A DNA stretch of 26,667 nt from Bacillota bacterium (lineage in GTDB: Bacteria; Bacillota; Clostridia; Acetivibrionales; DTU013): the NCBI GenBank assembly GCA_023409615.1, contig JAEYRF010000112.1, positions 1 through 26,667 of the forward strand, written 5' to 3'. A program made the position numbers and the translations under genes. The notes beneath the pieces were generated by a model that saw only the letters and a list, made by a program, of their open reading frames with translations, was not told the DNA's origin and ran no database searches. Shown one piece after another: positions 15,536 to 23,158 of the stretch. How positions within the stretch are numbered: the first letter of the stretch is position 1; the number at the start of each line of letters is the position of its first letter.

Positions 15536-17245
15536 TTGAAGTCAATTTTACATAAATTTAAGCTCTTAATGAATCATATTTTTGAGTCCAAGACGGACTT
15601 GCTGGTTGCTGTAGTAATTCTGTTCTTTGTTCTGGCAAGCACGCTGAAGATCTCCTTATTCAATCATATTCTGGTGCAGGGCTCTGACAGATGGTCGCTG
15701 CGATTTAAAATTCTGACCACACTGCTGGTAGTAATTATTGTGTATCCCATTCTATTCAGGTTTAAATCGAAAACCCTATTTATTTTGTTTTATGTTCTAC
15801 AGACGTTATACATTATTGTGAACCTTTCATATTACCTGTATTTCGGCCAATACCTTCATTTGGTGCAGTTTATCTCGAATTTTTATGAGGGTTCTATTGC
15901 AGTGCTGAATTCATCTTCACCGAAGGATCCTGTGATTTTGATAGCATTTATTGACCTTCCGTTTTTCATTCTCCTCGCAATCACTTATGCCAGTGCAAAC
16001 AGACTGAGACAGAAGTTAAGGGTCGGAATCAATATTGTTGTGATTATTGCACTACTTATTACAGCATTTACACAAATTGGTCATTATAAAGACGGCAGCT
16101 TTATCACACAAATTGCAGGCAGCATACGTATAGGCGAATCACATATTGTAGAAAGATACGGGACGCTAATAAATAATTTTGTGTCTATGTACAACCAGGA
16201 GGATATGCAAGGATACATTAATAGCTTCACATACGGGAAAGATATTTCTAATAAAAATGAATCTGCAGAAAAGGCAGATATATTCATTATTCAGGTAGAA
16301 GCTCTGGAATCGACTATTGTGCGCGAAATGCACGCAGGAAGCTATGTCATGCCCTATCTAAACTCATTGACAAAGCAAAGTGTTTACTACCCGTATATGT
16401 TAAGCTACCATTTCGGCGGTGGAACATCGGACTGCGAATTCTCCATTATAAATAGCATCGAACCGCTTGAAAGATATCCGTCCATTAAGCTTACAGGATA
16501 TAATTATCCAAACTCATTTATAAAACAGCTAAATGCAGCTTCATATGAAGCAGTTGCCTTTCATGGCAATATTGGCAGATACTATAACCGGGATTTGGCA
16601 TTCCATGGTTTCGGCTTCAAAGATTTTTATGATATTGCTGAGATGAATATGAAAGATGTTGGGTGGGGTGCTCCTGATGACAAGGTTTTCAAATTCGCGC
16701 TGGATAAATCCTCGGAGATTTCAGGACCTGTTTTGTCCTATGTAATAACAATGACAAGCCACGGGCCATTCACAAATGCCTCCAATTATTATAGTAATAG
16801 CTTATTCGATGATATTAGTAACAAACAGCAAAAAGATTATTATAATTCAATGTCCTATGTGGATCGAAGTATTCAGGAATATATACAGAACATCAGAGAA
16901 CGATACGATAATGCCTATATCTTCATTTTTGGTGACCATACGTCAAAAATTGAGACTGAGACATATAAGCAAGCCTTTATGATGATTGAAAATAAAACTT
17001 ATGAATTTGTCCCGCTGTTTATATTAACACCGGACGACAAGAATTATTTTGAAGAAAAAAATGTTGCATCACTGTTGGATTTGGCGCCAACTATATTAAA
17101 TGCATCCGGGGTTTCGTACAGTATTAAGACAGATGGTGGGGATTTGCTGGATCCCGCACAAAATAAGGGGATGATACCCCATAGGGGCTTGGAATGGGAT
17201 AGGGCTGATTTGTATAAACGTATAGAGAGAATAATATTAAAATAA
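15536..17245 (+). CDS. LTA synthase family membrane sulfatase
   Basis: A 569-aa membrane protein of the alkaline phosphatase/sulfatase superfamily. The N-terminal 180 residues hold about five hydrophobic helices, followed by an extracellular catalytic domain. Signature residues match LtaS-type phosphoglycerol transferases: the metal-binding Glu in QVEALES, the catalytic Thr297 in GGGTSDCEF (LtaS of Staphylococcus aureus uses Thr300), MTSHGPF, and FIFGDHTS, which carries metal-binding Asp and His. The expected reaction moves glycerol-phosphate units from phosphatidylglycerol to a glycolipid, building lipoteichoic acid; a phosphoethanolamine or other polymer transferase role is possible. The TTG at 15536 is chosen since GGGGGA (15523-15528) lies 7 nt before it; the in-frame TTG-ATG at 15518-15523 precedes that site. 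It is divergent from fucI with its own promoter. Confidence 0.92.
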   Translation: MKSILHKFKLLMNHIFESKTDLLVAVVILFFVLASTLKISLFNHILVQGSDRWSLRFKILTTLLVVIIVYPILFRFKSKTLFILFYVLQTLYIIVNLSYYLYFGQYLHLVQFISNFYEGSIAVLNSSSPKDPVILIAFIDLPFFILLAITYASANRLRQKLRVGINIVVIIALLITAFTQIGHYKDGSFITQIAGSIRIGESHIVERYGTLINNFVSMYNQEDMQGYINSFTYGKDISNKNESAEKADIFIIQVEALESTIVREMHAGSYVMPYLNSLTKQSVYYPYMLSYHFGGGTSDCEFSIINSIEPLERYPSIKLTGYNYPNSFIKQLNAASYEAVAFHGNIGRYYNRDLAFHGFGFKDFYDIAEMNMKDVGWGAPDDKVFKFALDKSSEISGPVLSYVITMTSHGPFTNASNYYSNSLFDDISNKQQKDYYNSMSYVDRSIQEYIQNIRERYDNAYIFIFGDHTSKIETETYKQAFMMIENKTYEFVPLFILTPDDKNYFEEKNVASLLDLAPTILNASGVSYSIKTDGGDLLDPAQNKGMIPHRGLEWDRADLYKRIERIILK

Positions 17246-17322
17246 TGAGAGACAATAAATACAAATATTGGACGAATAAGGGTGGTGGCAGAAATAGAAA
17301 GAGAATCATTCATTTTGCATAA
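17245..17322 (+). CDS. possible 25-aa basic peptide overlapping the LtaS-like stop
   Basis: ATG at 17245 shares its A with the TAA of the preceding gene (TAATG), the arrangement used for translational coupling. The 25-residue product (MRDNKYKYWTNKGGGRNRKR, then IIHFA) has about nine Lys/Arg. No ribosome site is visible at normal distance, and I know no matching family, so this may be chance. Confidence 0.2.
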   Translation: MRDNKYKYWTNKGGGRNRKRIIHFA

Positions 17323-17371
17323 ATCCTGTTAATAAACAGTCTGGAAATAACCTTTCAAACATTTATACAAG

Positions 17372-17400
17372 TTGAATAAAATTTGTATATGCGGTATCAT
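17372..17400 (+). promoter_or_regulatory. sigma-A-type promoter of the Nudix gene
   Basis: -35 TTGAAT (17372-17377), 17-bp spacer, -10 TATCAT (17395-17400). The leader of about 60 nt includes AACG-GTAA-CGTT (17412-17423), a small inverted repeat of unknown meaning. Confidence 0.55.
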
Positions 17401-17468
17401 AATAGTAGAATAACGGTAACGTTTCAAGAAGCATTTGAGACGCCCGGGTGAAAGGAAGGGATCTTATT

Positions 17469-17894
17469 ATGTTAGTCAGAAGCTGCGCAGGGGGCATTGT
17501 CTTCTGCGGGACAAAAGTATTTATCCTGAGGAATGAGAAGGATGAATGGGTTTTCCCGAAGGGTGTAGTGAGAAGTGGCGAATTGCCAAACGAAGTAGCA
17601 CTCAGAAGAGTTAAAGAAGAAGGCGACATTGCGTCGGAGATTATTTCTACAGCAGGGAATACTAATTATGAGTTTTTTTCCGTAACACGTCAGAAACCAG
17701 TCTGCAATAAAATTATTTGGTACATCATGAAATCAAACAATCTTTATTACAAAGTCAATGATCAGGAAAAATTTATGGATGCGGGGTATTTTGAAATTGA
17801 GGAAGCCATGAAGCTGGTTACTTACAGCCAGGATAAGGCTCTTTTGAATCTGTCATACAGAATGTACAAAGAAATTACCTCGTTAGCCGTTTAG
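17469..17894 (+). CDS. Nudix-fold hydrolase with altered Nudix box
   Basis: A 141-aa single-domain Nudix protein. The strand CAGGIVFCGTKVFILRNEKDEWVFPKG and the C-terminal DAGYFEIEEAMKLVTYSQDKALL fit the family, whose members usually cleave nucleoside diphosphates linked to another moiety. The Nudix box spans residues 32-54. Gly32, Glu38, Arg46, Glu50 and Glu51 are in place, but the first Glu of the R-E-x-x-E-E core is Arg47 and the late Gly is Asp53. The two metal-binding Glu at 50-51 remain, so activity may persist with changed efficiency or the protein may only bind a ligand. The ATG at 17469 is chosen because AAGGAAGGG (17452-17460) precedes it by 8 nt. It has its own promoter and terminator. 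Confidence 0.88.
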   Translation: MLVRSCAGGIVFCGTKVFILRNEKDEWVFPKGVVRSGELPNEVALRRVKEEGDIASEIISTAGNTNYEFFSVTRQKPVCNKIIWYIMKSNNLYYKVNDQEKFMDAGYFEIEEAMKLVTYSQDKALLNLSYRMYKEITSLAV

Positions 17895-17953
17895 GATATA
17901 TCGAGGAGAGCATTCAGCAGTATCGAAATTATTATTAATTTATTGTAGAATAG

Positions 17954-17989
17954 ATGATAGCAGAAAAGTTTGCTATCATTTATTTTTTA
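17954..17989 (+). terminator. intrinsic terminator after the Nudix gene
   Basis: A perfect 9-bp stem, ATGATAGCA (17954-17962) with TGCTATCAT (17971-17979), 8-nt loop, followed by TTATTTTTTA. Confidence 0.92.
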
Positions 17990-17991
17990 TG

Positions 17992-18014
17992 GCCATTTGC
18001 GAAGCAAATCAGGC
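17992..18014. repeat. dispersed palindromic element, copy 2
   Basis: GCC-ATTTGC-GAA-GCAAAT-CA-GGC, 22 of 23 bases identical to 9095-9117. As in copy 1, it lies directly behind an intrinsic terminator and shortly before a plus-strand gene (yigZ, 32 bp on). Confidence 0.75.
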
Positions 18015-18046
18015 GATATTAGCACCATGAAAGATGGAGGCAGTTT

Positions 18047-18679
18047 ATGCACAAGGAGTATTTGACTGTTTCAAATGAAGCCGCAGCAGAGCTGGAGGAG
18101 AAAAAGTCCAGGTTCATTGCAACTGTAAAGCCTGTAGCTTCAGAGGATGAAGCTCATGAATTTATTAGTGGGCTCAAAACCAGGTACTGGAATGCAACGC
18201 ACAATGTTTATGCATACTATATATGTGATAATCAAGAACTACAAAAGTTCAGCGATGACGGAGAACCTTCAGGAACCGCCGGCATGCCTGTGCTTGAAGC
18301 TATAAAGAAGCTTGGCGTACAAAATGTTGCAGTTGTCGTCACCCGCTATTTCGGCGGAACACTGCTGGGAGCGGCCGGGCTGGTTCGGGCATATGGGAAA
18401 AGCGCTGCATTTGGGATTGAAGCTGCCGGAATCATCAGGAAACGGCTGTGTGCGGAAGTGCGGATCATGATGGACTATACACTGCTAGGTAAGGTGCAAG
18501 CCCTGACGGCATCCAAAGGTTACAGGGTTAAGGATACGATATATTCACAGGATGTGGACATGATTTTGTACATACCTGTGGATGAACTAGATGATTTCTC
18601 CGTTCTGATCATTGATGCGACGAATGCAAAGGCATTGATTGATATAGGCGATAAGTCATATATTACAGAAGGAGTGTGA
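18047..18679 (+). CDS. yigZ: YigZ/IMPACT family protein
   Basis: A 210-aa protein of the UPF0029/IMPACT family (YigZ in E. coli, YvyE in Bacillus). The N-terminal domain carries the family signature: EKKSRFIATVKPV, then KFSDDGEPSGTAGMPVLEAI and VVVTRYFGGTLLGAAGLVRAYGKSA, diagnostic for the group. The C-terminal about 70 residues (MDYTLLGKVQALTASKGY) form the DUF1949 ferredoxin-like domain. The biochemical role in bacteria is not settled; the eukaryotic relative IMPACT modulates the Gcn2 translational stress pathway. GGAGG (18033-18037 region) precedes the ATG at 18047 at about 8 nt. The CoA-binding protein gene follows at 9 bp, suggesting one transcript. Confidence 0.95.
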   Translation: MHKEYLTVSNEAAAELEEKKSRFIATVKPVASEDEAHEFISGLKTRYWNATHNVYAYYICDNQELQKFSDDGEPSGTAGMPVLEAIKKLGVQNVAVVVTRYFGGTLLGAAGLVRAYGKSAAFGIEAAGIIRKRLCAEVRIMMDYTLLGKVQALTASKGYRVKDTIYSQDVDMILYIPVDELDDFSVLIIDATNAKALIDIGDKSYITEGV

Positions 18680-18688
18680 TCTGAATCC

Positions 18689-19063
18689 ATGCTTGAAGAG
18701 GAAATGTTGAAGAAAAAGCGTTGGGCAGTTGTTGGTGCCAATGAAGACCGTGAAAAATATGGGAATATGATTTTGAGGAAGTTACATTCAAGAGGTTATA
18801 CAGTTTATCCGGTGAATCCTAAATATGAGCAGCTGGAAGAAATCCAGTGTTACAAGGATTTGAGTTCGATTCCCGAAAAGCCGGAGGTTATTGATATGGT
18901 TGTTTCTCCTAAGAGGGGCAGACCTATCCTGGAGGAGGCTGTACGACTGGGAATCAGTAACATCTGGTTTCAGCCGGGCACCTATGACGATGAACTCCTT
19001 GATTTTGCCTCGTCCAATGGGCTGACTTATGTGCTGGCCTGCGTATTGGTAGCCCTCCGCTGA
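18689..19063 (+). CDS. CoA-binding domain protein (YccU-like)
   Basis: A 124-aa stand-alone CoA-binding Rossmann domain, as in the N-terminal part of succinyl-CoA synthetase alpha. Signs are WAVVGANEDREKYGNMILRKLHSRGYTVYPVNP at the start, the IDMVVSPKRG strand-loop and GISNIWFQPGTYDDELLDFA near the end. Proteins of this size (YccU, YneT) are widespread and bind CoA or acyl-CoA; their function is not defined. The start is not strongly marked: AAGGAG at 18669-18674 is 14 nt upstream of ATG 18689, longer than ideal; ATG 18704 is the alternative but would leave little before the first strand. The gene sits 9 bp behind yigZ. A hairpin overlaps its stop codon. Confidence 0.92.
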   Translation: MLEEEMLKKKRWAVVGANEDREKYGNMILRKLHSRGYTVYPVNPKYEQLEEIQCYKDLSSIPEKPEVIDMVVSPKRGRPILEEAVRLGISNIWFQPGTYDDELLDFASSNGLTYVLACVLVALR

Positions 19064-19074
19064 TAGAGCGGAGG
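19054..19074 (+). terminator. hairpin over the stop codon of the CoA-binding gene
   Basis: CCTCCGCT (19054-19061) and AGCGGAGG (19067-19074) form a perfect 8-bp GC-rich stem with a 5-nt loop that includes the stop codon. There is no real T-tract behind it, so it may be a weak terminator or a 3' end stabiliser between convergent genes. Confidence 0.45.
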
Positions 19075-19090
19075 ATGGTTGCAGTATTAT

Positions 19091-20041
19091 CTAGGTTGTC
19101 AGGGTAGGGAGAGTTGAAAACTCCAACTTTGCAGCTTCTGTAATACTGTTGCTCAATTCATCTTCTGTAAATTCCTCAACGTTGGAATCAGCAAGCCGTA
19201 TGGGCAGATCTATTATAAATTCAGTACCTTTTCCGCCTCCACTCCTTATATTAATGTTTCCTTTATGAAGGTCAACAAATTTCCTTACCAGAGAGAGGCC
19301 GATTCCACTTCCCTTGTTTTCAGCACGGGACGAATTGCCTGCCTGCATGAATCGGTCAAAAACATCTTTTTGTTTTTCTGCAGGGATGCCAATGCCTGTA
19401 TCTAGCACGGAGATGAAGGCTCTTCCCTTGCTCGGATAAGAACTGACACCCACGACCCCACCCGGTCTAGTATATTTTATGGCATTTGACAGAAGGTTTA
19501 ACATGATCCGTTCTATTTTTTCAATATCGACAGCAATAATAATTTTTTTCGGGGAAGGATTATAGTACAAATCAAGCTGCTTTTCTTCGGCATAAGGCTT
19601 TACAGACAGGACGATTTCTTCCAGCAACTGATCCAGATCACAATTGGCAAGGTGCAGCAATTGATAACCAGCTTCCACCTTTGTCAAGTCCAGCATATTG
19701 TGAGTGAGACGAAGCAACCTGTTGCAATTACACCTAATGACCCTGATATTCCTCTCCACCCTGTCAGTGACCTCGTTCTGTTTGCTATCTATATGAAACC
19801 TGCAATTCATCTCCAGCAGCTGGATGGCACCGAGAATAACACTTAACGGGGTTTTCATCTCATGAACCATATTTGAATAAAACTCGGTATTCTTTTCGAT
19901 GTTTTTTTGAAGAACATTAATCTGATCTATTAATATTTTCTCATTAATTATGGATTGCCTGCGAAGGCGAAAAATAACCGTACATACAGCCAATAACAAT
20001 ATAATCGATATACTGGCGATTAGTAAATAATCCTCTGTCAT
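19091..20041 (-). CDS. orphan membrane sensor histidine kinase
   Basis: A 316-aa kinase with one membrane helix (residues about 6-24), a short coiled-coil linker, and no extracellular sensor domain of any size. The HisKA part has the phosphoacceptor His60 in YSNMVHEMKTPLSVI. The ATPase domain has the N box NLLSNAIKYTRPGG, G1 DTGIGIP and G2 GSGIGLSLVRKF. The C-terminal tail of about 35 residues is acidic (VEEFTEDELSNSITEA). With so little outside the membrane, it may sense a membrane or cytoplasmic cue, or a partner protein. No response-regulator gene adjoins it. The short architecture resembles kinases that feed sporulation phosphorelays in clostridia, which is only a suggestion. A consensus-like promoter (20098-20126) precedes it, back-to-back with yebC. 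Confidence 0.94.
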   Translation of the reverse strand: MTEDYLLIASISIILLLAVCTVIFRLRRQSIINEKILIDQINVLQKNIEKNTEFYSNMVHEMKTPLSVILGAIQLLEMNCRFHIDSKQNEVTDRVERNIRVIRCNCNRLLRLTHNMLDLTKVEAGYQLLHLANCDLDQLLEEIVLSVKPYAEEKQLDLYYNPSPKKIIIAVDIEKIERIMLNLLSNAIKYTRPGGVVGVSSYPSKGRAFISVLDTGIGIPAEKQKDVFDRFMQAGNSSRAENKGSGIGLSLVRKFVDLHKGNINIRSGGGKGTEFIIDLPIRLADSNVEEFTEDELSNSITEAAKLEFSTLPTLTT

Positions 20042-20097
20042 GACAAGCCCGCCCTTTATCTTTTTTGCCGTATATGCTATGATATATGTGCAAAATT

Positions 20098-20126
20098 ATT
20101 ATACGGAATGATTAGTTGAATGTAAA
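20098..20126 (-). promoter_or_regulatory. sigma-A-type promoter of the histidine kinase
   Basis: On the minus strand, -35 TTTACA (20121-20126), 17-bp spacer, perfect -10 TATAAT (20098-20103). A weaker plus-strand candidate for yebC, TTGAAT (20116-20121) with ATTATG (20139-20144), overlaps it, so the two genes may compete for polymerase. Confidence 0.7.
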
Positions 20127-20176
20127 CATATTTTCCGAATTATGGAAATAAAGTTTAATATATTGGAGGTAAATAT

Positions 20177-20911
20177 ATGTCGGGCCATTCAAAATGGGCA
20201 AATATCAAAATCAAAAAAGGAAAATCGGATGCGCAAAGGGGTAAGGCTTTTACAAAGCTGGGAAGGGAAATCGCCATTGCAGTTAAGCAGGGAGGCGCAA
20301 ACCCGGATGCCAACTCCAGACTGAAGGACGTTATTGCAAAAGCGAAGGCTGCAAATATGCCTAACGACAACATATTCAGAAGTATTAAGAAGGCTGCCGG
20401 CGAGGGTGATGGCGATAATTATGAAGAAATAACATATGAAGGCTATGGACCGGGCGGAGTTGCAGTTATCGTTGAAGCGGCGACGGACAATCGTAACAGA
20501 ACAGCAGGGGACATCAGGCATTTCTTTGATAAATTCGGCGGCAATCTCGGACAAACAGGCAGTGTATCATTTATGTTCAATAGGAAAGGCGTCATACTGA
20601 TTGAGAAAAAAGATAATATCACAGAGGACGACCTTATGATGGAGGCTCTTGAGGCCGGAGCAGAAGATGTTTCAGCGGAAGACGAATATTTTGAAATTCT
20701 CACCGAAGCAAACGACTTCTCCAGGGTAAGAGAAGCATTGGAAGCAAAGAATTACGAGTTCCTTGAAGCGGAAGTTTCTATGATCCCTGTGACAGTGACA
20801 AAGCTCACTGACGCAAAGCAGATCGAGCAGATAGACCGCCTGATCGAAAACCTTGAAGACATGGACGACGTCCAGAACGTCTACCACAACTGGGAGCAGG
20901 AAGAGGAGTAG
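20177..20911 (+). CDS. yebC: YebC/PmpR family regulatory protein
   Basis: A 244-aa YebC-family protein, complete. The start MSGHSKWANIKIKKGKSDAQ is the family hallmark, followed by FTKLGREI, ANMPNDNIFRSIKKAAGEG, YEGYGPGGVAVIVEA and GNLGQTGSVSFMF, all in the expected order. Family members have been described as DNA-binding regulators and, more recently, as factors that help ribosomes through difficult sequences; the human relative TACO1 is a mitochondrial translational activator. TTGGAGG precedes the ATG by 8 nt. In many bacteria yebC neighbours ruvC; here it does not. Its last 31 bp overlap the 3' end of the convergent P1 peptidase gene. Confidence 0.97.
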   Translation: MSGHSKWANIKIKKGKSDAQRGKAFTKLGREIAIAVKQGGANPDANSRLKDVIAKAKAANMPNDNIFRSIKKAAGEGDGDNYEEITYEGYGPGGVAVIVEAATDNRNRTAGDIRHFFDKFGGNLGQTGSVSFMFNRKGVILIEKKDNITEDDLMMEALEAGAEDVSAEDEYFEILTEANDFSRVREALEAKNYEFLEAEVSMIPVTVTKLTDAKQIEQIDRLIENLEDMDDVQNVYHNWEQEEE

Positions 20912-21867
20912 ACTGTGGGGGTATAAACCATCAGCCCGCAGCATGGCTTCGCGCTGATGACTGCGTTTTTGATTGCTCTTGATATTGCCTCGCCTGCCAT
21001 TGTGCCTGTCATGCTCACGTCGCCATGGATCTCATTTGTCGCCATGGCGAATATTGTATCCCCATCATACATTGTATGAACCGGATTGATAGACCGGGCA
21101 AAGCCATTATGTGCCATTGATGCCACCTTGTTTGCTCCTGCTTTTGTGAGGATGGCATTTGTGGCTACAACAGCTATGGTCGTATTCCGCATTGGAAAAC
21201 CGACAGGTTTGAGCTGTTCCTTCATGATGGAATATGTATTCAGCATTTCATTTTTTTCGTAGTCATAGACTCCGGCGAGCTGCTTTCCGGTTTCATAGTC
21301 GAAGATATCACCGAAGCTGTTTACGGCGACTATAGCGGACACAACAAGGTCTCCGGCTCTGACCGTCGCACTTCCAAGACCTGATTTCATAGCATGGGCA
21401 GGTCCCAGTATTTTTCCGACGGTAGCTCCCATTCCGCATCCGATATTTCCCTGTCTTCTCTCTTCAGAGGTTGCACTTTTTGCTGCATTATACCCCATTT
21501 TAAGATCCGGCCGAATTCTAGAATCGCCGATATTCAGATCAAAAATTACTGCGGATGCTACGATTGGTACTTTTGTGGTACCTGTATCAAAACCTACATT
21601 ATTCTCCTCAAGATAGTTCATAACTCCCGAAGCGGCTTCAAGTCCAAAAGCACTGCCTCCCGATAATACAACCGCATGTATTCTGTCTACCAAATTCTCA
21701 GGCTTTAGCAGGTCCGTCTCACGAGTGCCGGGTGCTGAACCACGCACATCCACTCCTCCGGTAGCGCCTTTTTCACAAATAACCGCGGTACAGCCTGTCA
21801 TTCCTGCTTCTGACTGACTGTGCCCTACTTTTATTCCGCTGATATCAGTAATATAACCGGGATACAT
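20881..21867 (-). CDS. P1 (DmpA) family aminopeptidase
   Basis: A 328-aa member of the self-processing DmpA/S58 peptidase family. The N-terminal part has ITDISGIKVGHSQSEAGMTGCTAVI and VVLSGGSAFGLEAASGVM, both typical. The segment RNTTIAVVATNAILTK matches the position where relatives cut themselves into two chains to expose a Ser or Thr nucleophile; the Thr after Asn is the likely one here (inferred). Substrates in the family include short peptides with N-terminal D- or L- small residues and beta-peptides. The ATG has GAGGTGA 8 nt upstream. The gene ends with a Cys/Ser-rich tail (CCGLMVYTPTVYSSSCSQLW) whose last codons overlap the yebC coding end by 31 bp on the opposite strand. Confidence 0.93.
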   Translation of the reverse strand: MYPGYITDISGIKVGHSQSEAGMTGCTAVICEKGATGGVDVRGSAPGTRETDLLKPENLVDRIHAVVLSGGSAFGLEAASGVMNYLEENNVGFDTGTTKVPIVASAVIFDLNIGDSRIRPDLKMGYNAAKSATSEERRQGNIGCGMGATVGKILGPAHAMKSGLGSATVRAGDLVVSAIVAVNSFGDIFDYETGKQLAGVYDYEKNEMLNTYSIMKEQLKPVGFPMRNTTIAVVATNAILTKAGANKVASMAHNGFARSINPVHTMYDGDTIFAMATNEIHGDVSMTGTMAGEAISRAIKNAVISAKPCCGLMVYTPTVYSSSCSQLW

Positions 21868-22268
21868 TTAGCGATCACCTCATTTACTTCTGAATTATGA
21901 ACAACTTACCTGGTAACAATTGTGAACACCTATACTAACTTAATTATGGACGACTTATCCAAAATAAACAAGAGCAAATTGCGATGCCTCAAGAGACAGG
22001 TGAATTGGGAGGTGTAGTTAGCATTAGAAAAGGTCGTTAAAAGATGCCGATGCTATGTACAAAATTTGGAGTTTGGGACAAATAAACAAGGTATTTCCGA
22101 ATTATGTTCACCATTTTAGCACAAAAATATGAAAAAATACTTAAATTCAGTCCCCTAATCAAAAATTTGTACAGTGAGACCAACTTGGCTTCAAAGTCAC
22201 TCGTAAATGCTTAGATTGAAAGAAGCATAAGAAAAGGCACATCGCAAATAGCTCAAGAAGGTTTTTGC
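21868..22268. other. gene-poor region with imperfect direct repeats
   Basis: No convincing gene lies between the P1 peptidase start and the ECF promoter. AATTATGAACAACTTACC (21893-21910) and AATTATGGACGACTTATCC (21942-21960) are imperfect direct repeats 49 bp apart, and AATTATGTTCACC (22100-22112) is a partial third. Short runs translate to gene-like fragments (for example KDADAMYKIWSLG near 22040, IERSIRKGTSQIAQEG near 22215) but each is quickly stopped. This looks like decayed sequence, perhaps an old mobile element. Confidence 0.5.
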
Positions 22269-22298
22269 TTGAAATTCTACATCACATAGGATTATAAT
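22269..22298 (+). promoter_or_regulatory. sigma-A-type promoter of the ECF S gene
   Basis: -35 TTGAAA (22269-22274), 18-bp spacer, perfect -10 TATAAT (22293-22298). Transcription would start near 22305, leaving a leader of about 97 nt. Confidence 0.7.
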
Positions 22299-22300
22299 AT

Positions 22301-22370
22301 ATACCAAGCCAACATCTATCATGAGTTGGACTAGATAGGGGAAGAAAAATGTATTTTTTTCGACCGGTAT
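22301..22370 (+). promoter_or_regulatory. possible pseudoknot-forming leader of the ECF S gene
   Basis: CCAAC (22309-22313) can pair with GTTGG (22325-22329), and CTATC (22316-22320) in that loop with GATAG (22334-22338), the order needed for an H-type pseudoknot. ATACC (22301-22305) could close the whole with GGTAT (22366-22370), though the predicted start site falls inside ATACC. A run of seven T (22354-22360) follows. I match it to no known riboswitch class. Confidence 0.3.
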
Positions 22371-22402
22371 CTAAAATATAGAACTGGAGCGGAGGTTTAA
22401 TT

Positions 22403-23158
22403 ATGTTAAAAAGTAAGAGATTCAACACAAGGAAAATGGCAGTTGTCGGACTATTGGGAGGTATATCCATAGTTATGGGAATGACGCCGATAGGGTTTAT
22501 CCCGGTCGGACCGACAAAGGCGACCATCATGCACATCCCGGTAATCATAGGCGCAATTCTGGAGGGGCCTGTAGCGGGCGCGATTATTGGCTTAATATTT
22601 GGAATTTTCAGTATCTTCCAGGCAATCTTTATGCCCACACCTGTATCATTCGCTTTCTTAAATCCATTAGTTTCAGTTATCCCTAGGGTGCTAATAGGCA
22701 TTACATCCTATTTTGTCTATAAGGGCTTGAGCAAGCTTGGCAGCAACAAAACGCATGTATTGCTCAATGCAATATGGATAGCAATTATAGGTTATCTGGG
22801 ATATGGTATCTATGACATCGTTATTAATGCTAAAAGTGGATGGCTGATTGCAATGAATATAGTATTGATCATTCTGACGCTAATCATTGCCTATTTCACA
22901 AACAGAGGTAAAATGAACAAACCGATGGAAATTGTAGTCTCATCGGTTGTGGGAACAATGACCAATACAGGGCTGGTTTTGGGCATGATTTACCTGTTAT
23001 ATGCAGAAAGCTTTGTAAAGGCTCTTGGGTTAGATGCCGAGCTTGCGGGAAAAATTATCTTCGGGATCGGTGTAACAAACGGTATACCGGAGTCCATCAT
23101 TGCAGTTCTAATCGTTACAAGCGTAGTTAGTGCGATAAAAAAGAGCAGAACTTCATGA
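22403..23158 (+). CDS. ECF transporter S component
   Basis: A 251-aa integral membrane protein, the substrate-binding subunit of an energy-coupling factor vitamin transporter, which pairs with the shared EcfA/A'/T module encoded elsewhere. The N-terminal MAVVGLLGGISIVMGMTPIGFIPVGP, then ATIMHIPVIIGAILEGPVAGAIIGLIFGIFS, is the typical pattern of S components with six membrane helices. A polar loop with TNRGKMNKP precedes the later helices. The substrate cannot be told from sequence; relatives bring in pantothenate, folate, riboflavin or queuosine precursors. Ribosome site GGAGG (22391-22395) lies 7 nt before the ATG. It has its own promoter and a leader of about 97 nt that may be structured. 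Its stop codon overlaps the convergent zinc-ribbon gene by 6 bp. Confidence 0.9.
   Translation: MLKSKRFNTRKMAVVGLLGGISIVMGMTPIGFIPVGPTKATIMHIPVIIGAILEGPVAGAIIGLIFGIFSIFQAIFMPTPVSFAFLNPLVSVIPRVLIGITSYFVYKGLSKLGSNKTHVLLNAIWIAIIGYLGYGIYDIVINAKSGWLIAMNIVLIILTLIIAYFTNRGKMNKPMEIVVSSVVGTMTNTGLVLGMIYLLYAESFVKALGLDAELAGKIIFGIGVTNGIPESIIAVLIVTSVVSAIKKSRTS

Noticed and set aside
17412..17435. Catabolite-responsive (cre) element upstream of the Nudix gene
   Set aside because: The AACG-GTAA-CGTT repeat departs from the cre consensus at several fixed positions.
22215..22285. Fragment reading IERSIRKGTSQIAQEG as a transposase or regulator remnant
   Set aside because: Too short and stopped on both sides; no family could be named, so it is described only as part of the degraded gap.
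22282..22701. Minus-strand frame of 139 codons opposite the ECF S gene start
   Set aside because: Antisense to a clear membrane protein gene with good promoter and ribosome site; its hydrophobic look is a mirror of the membrane helices.
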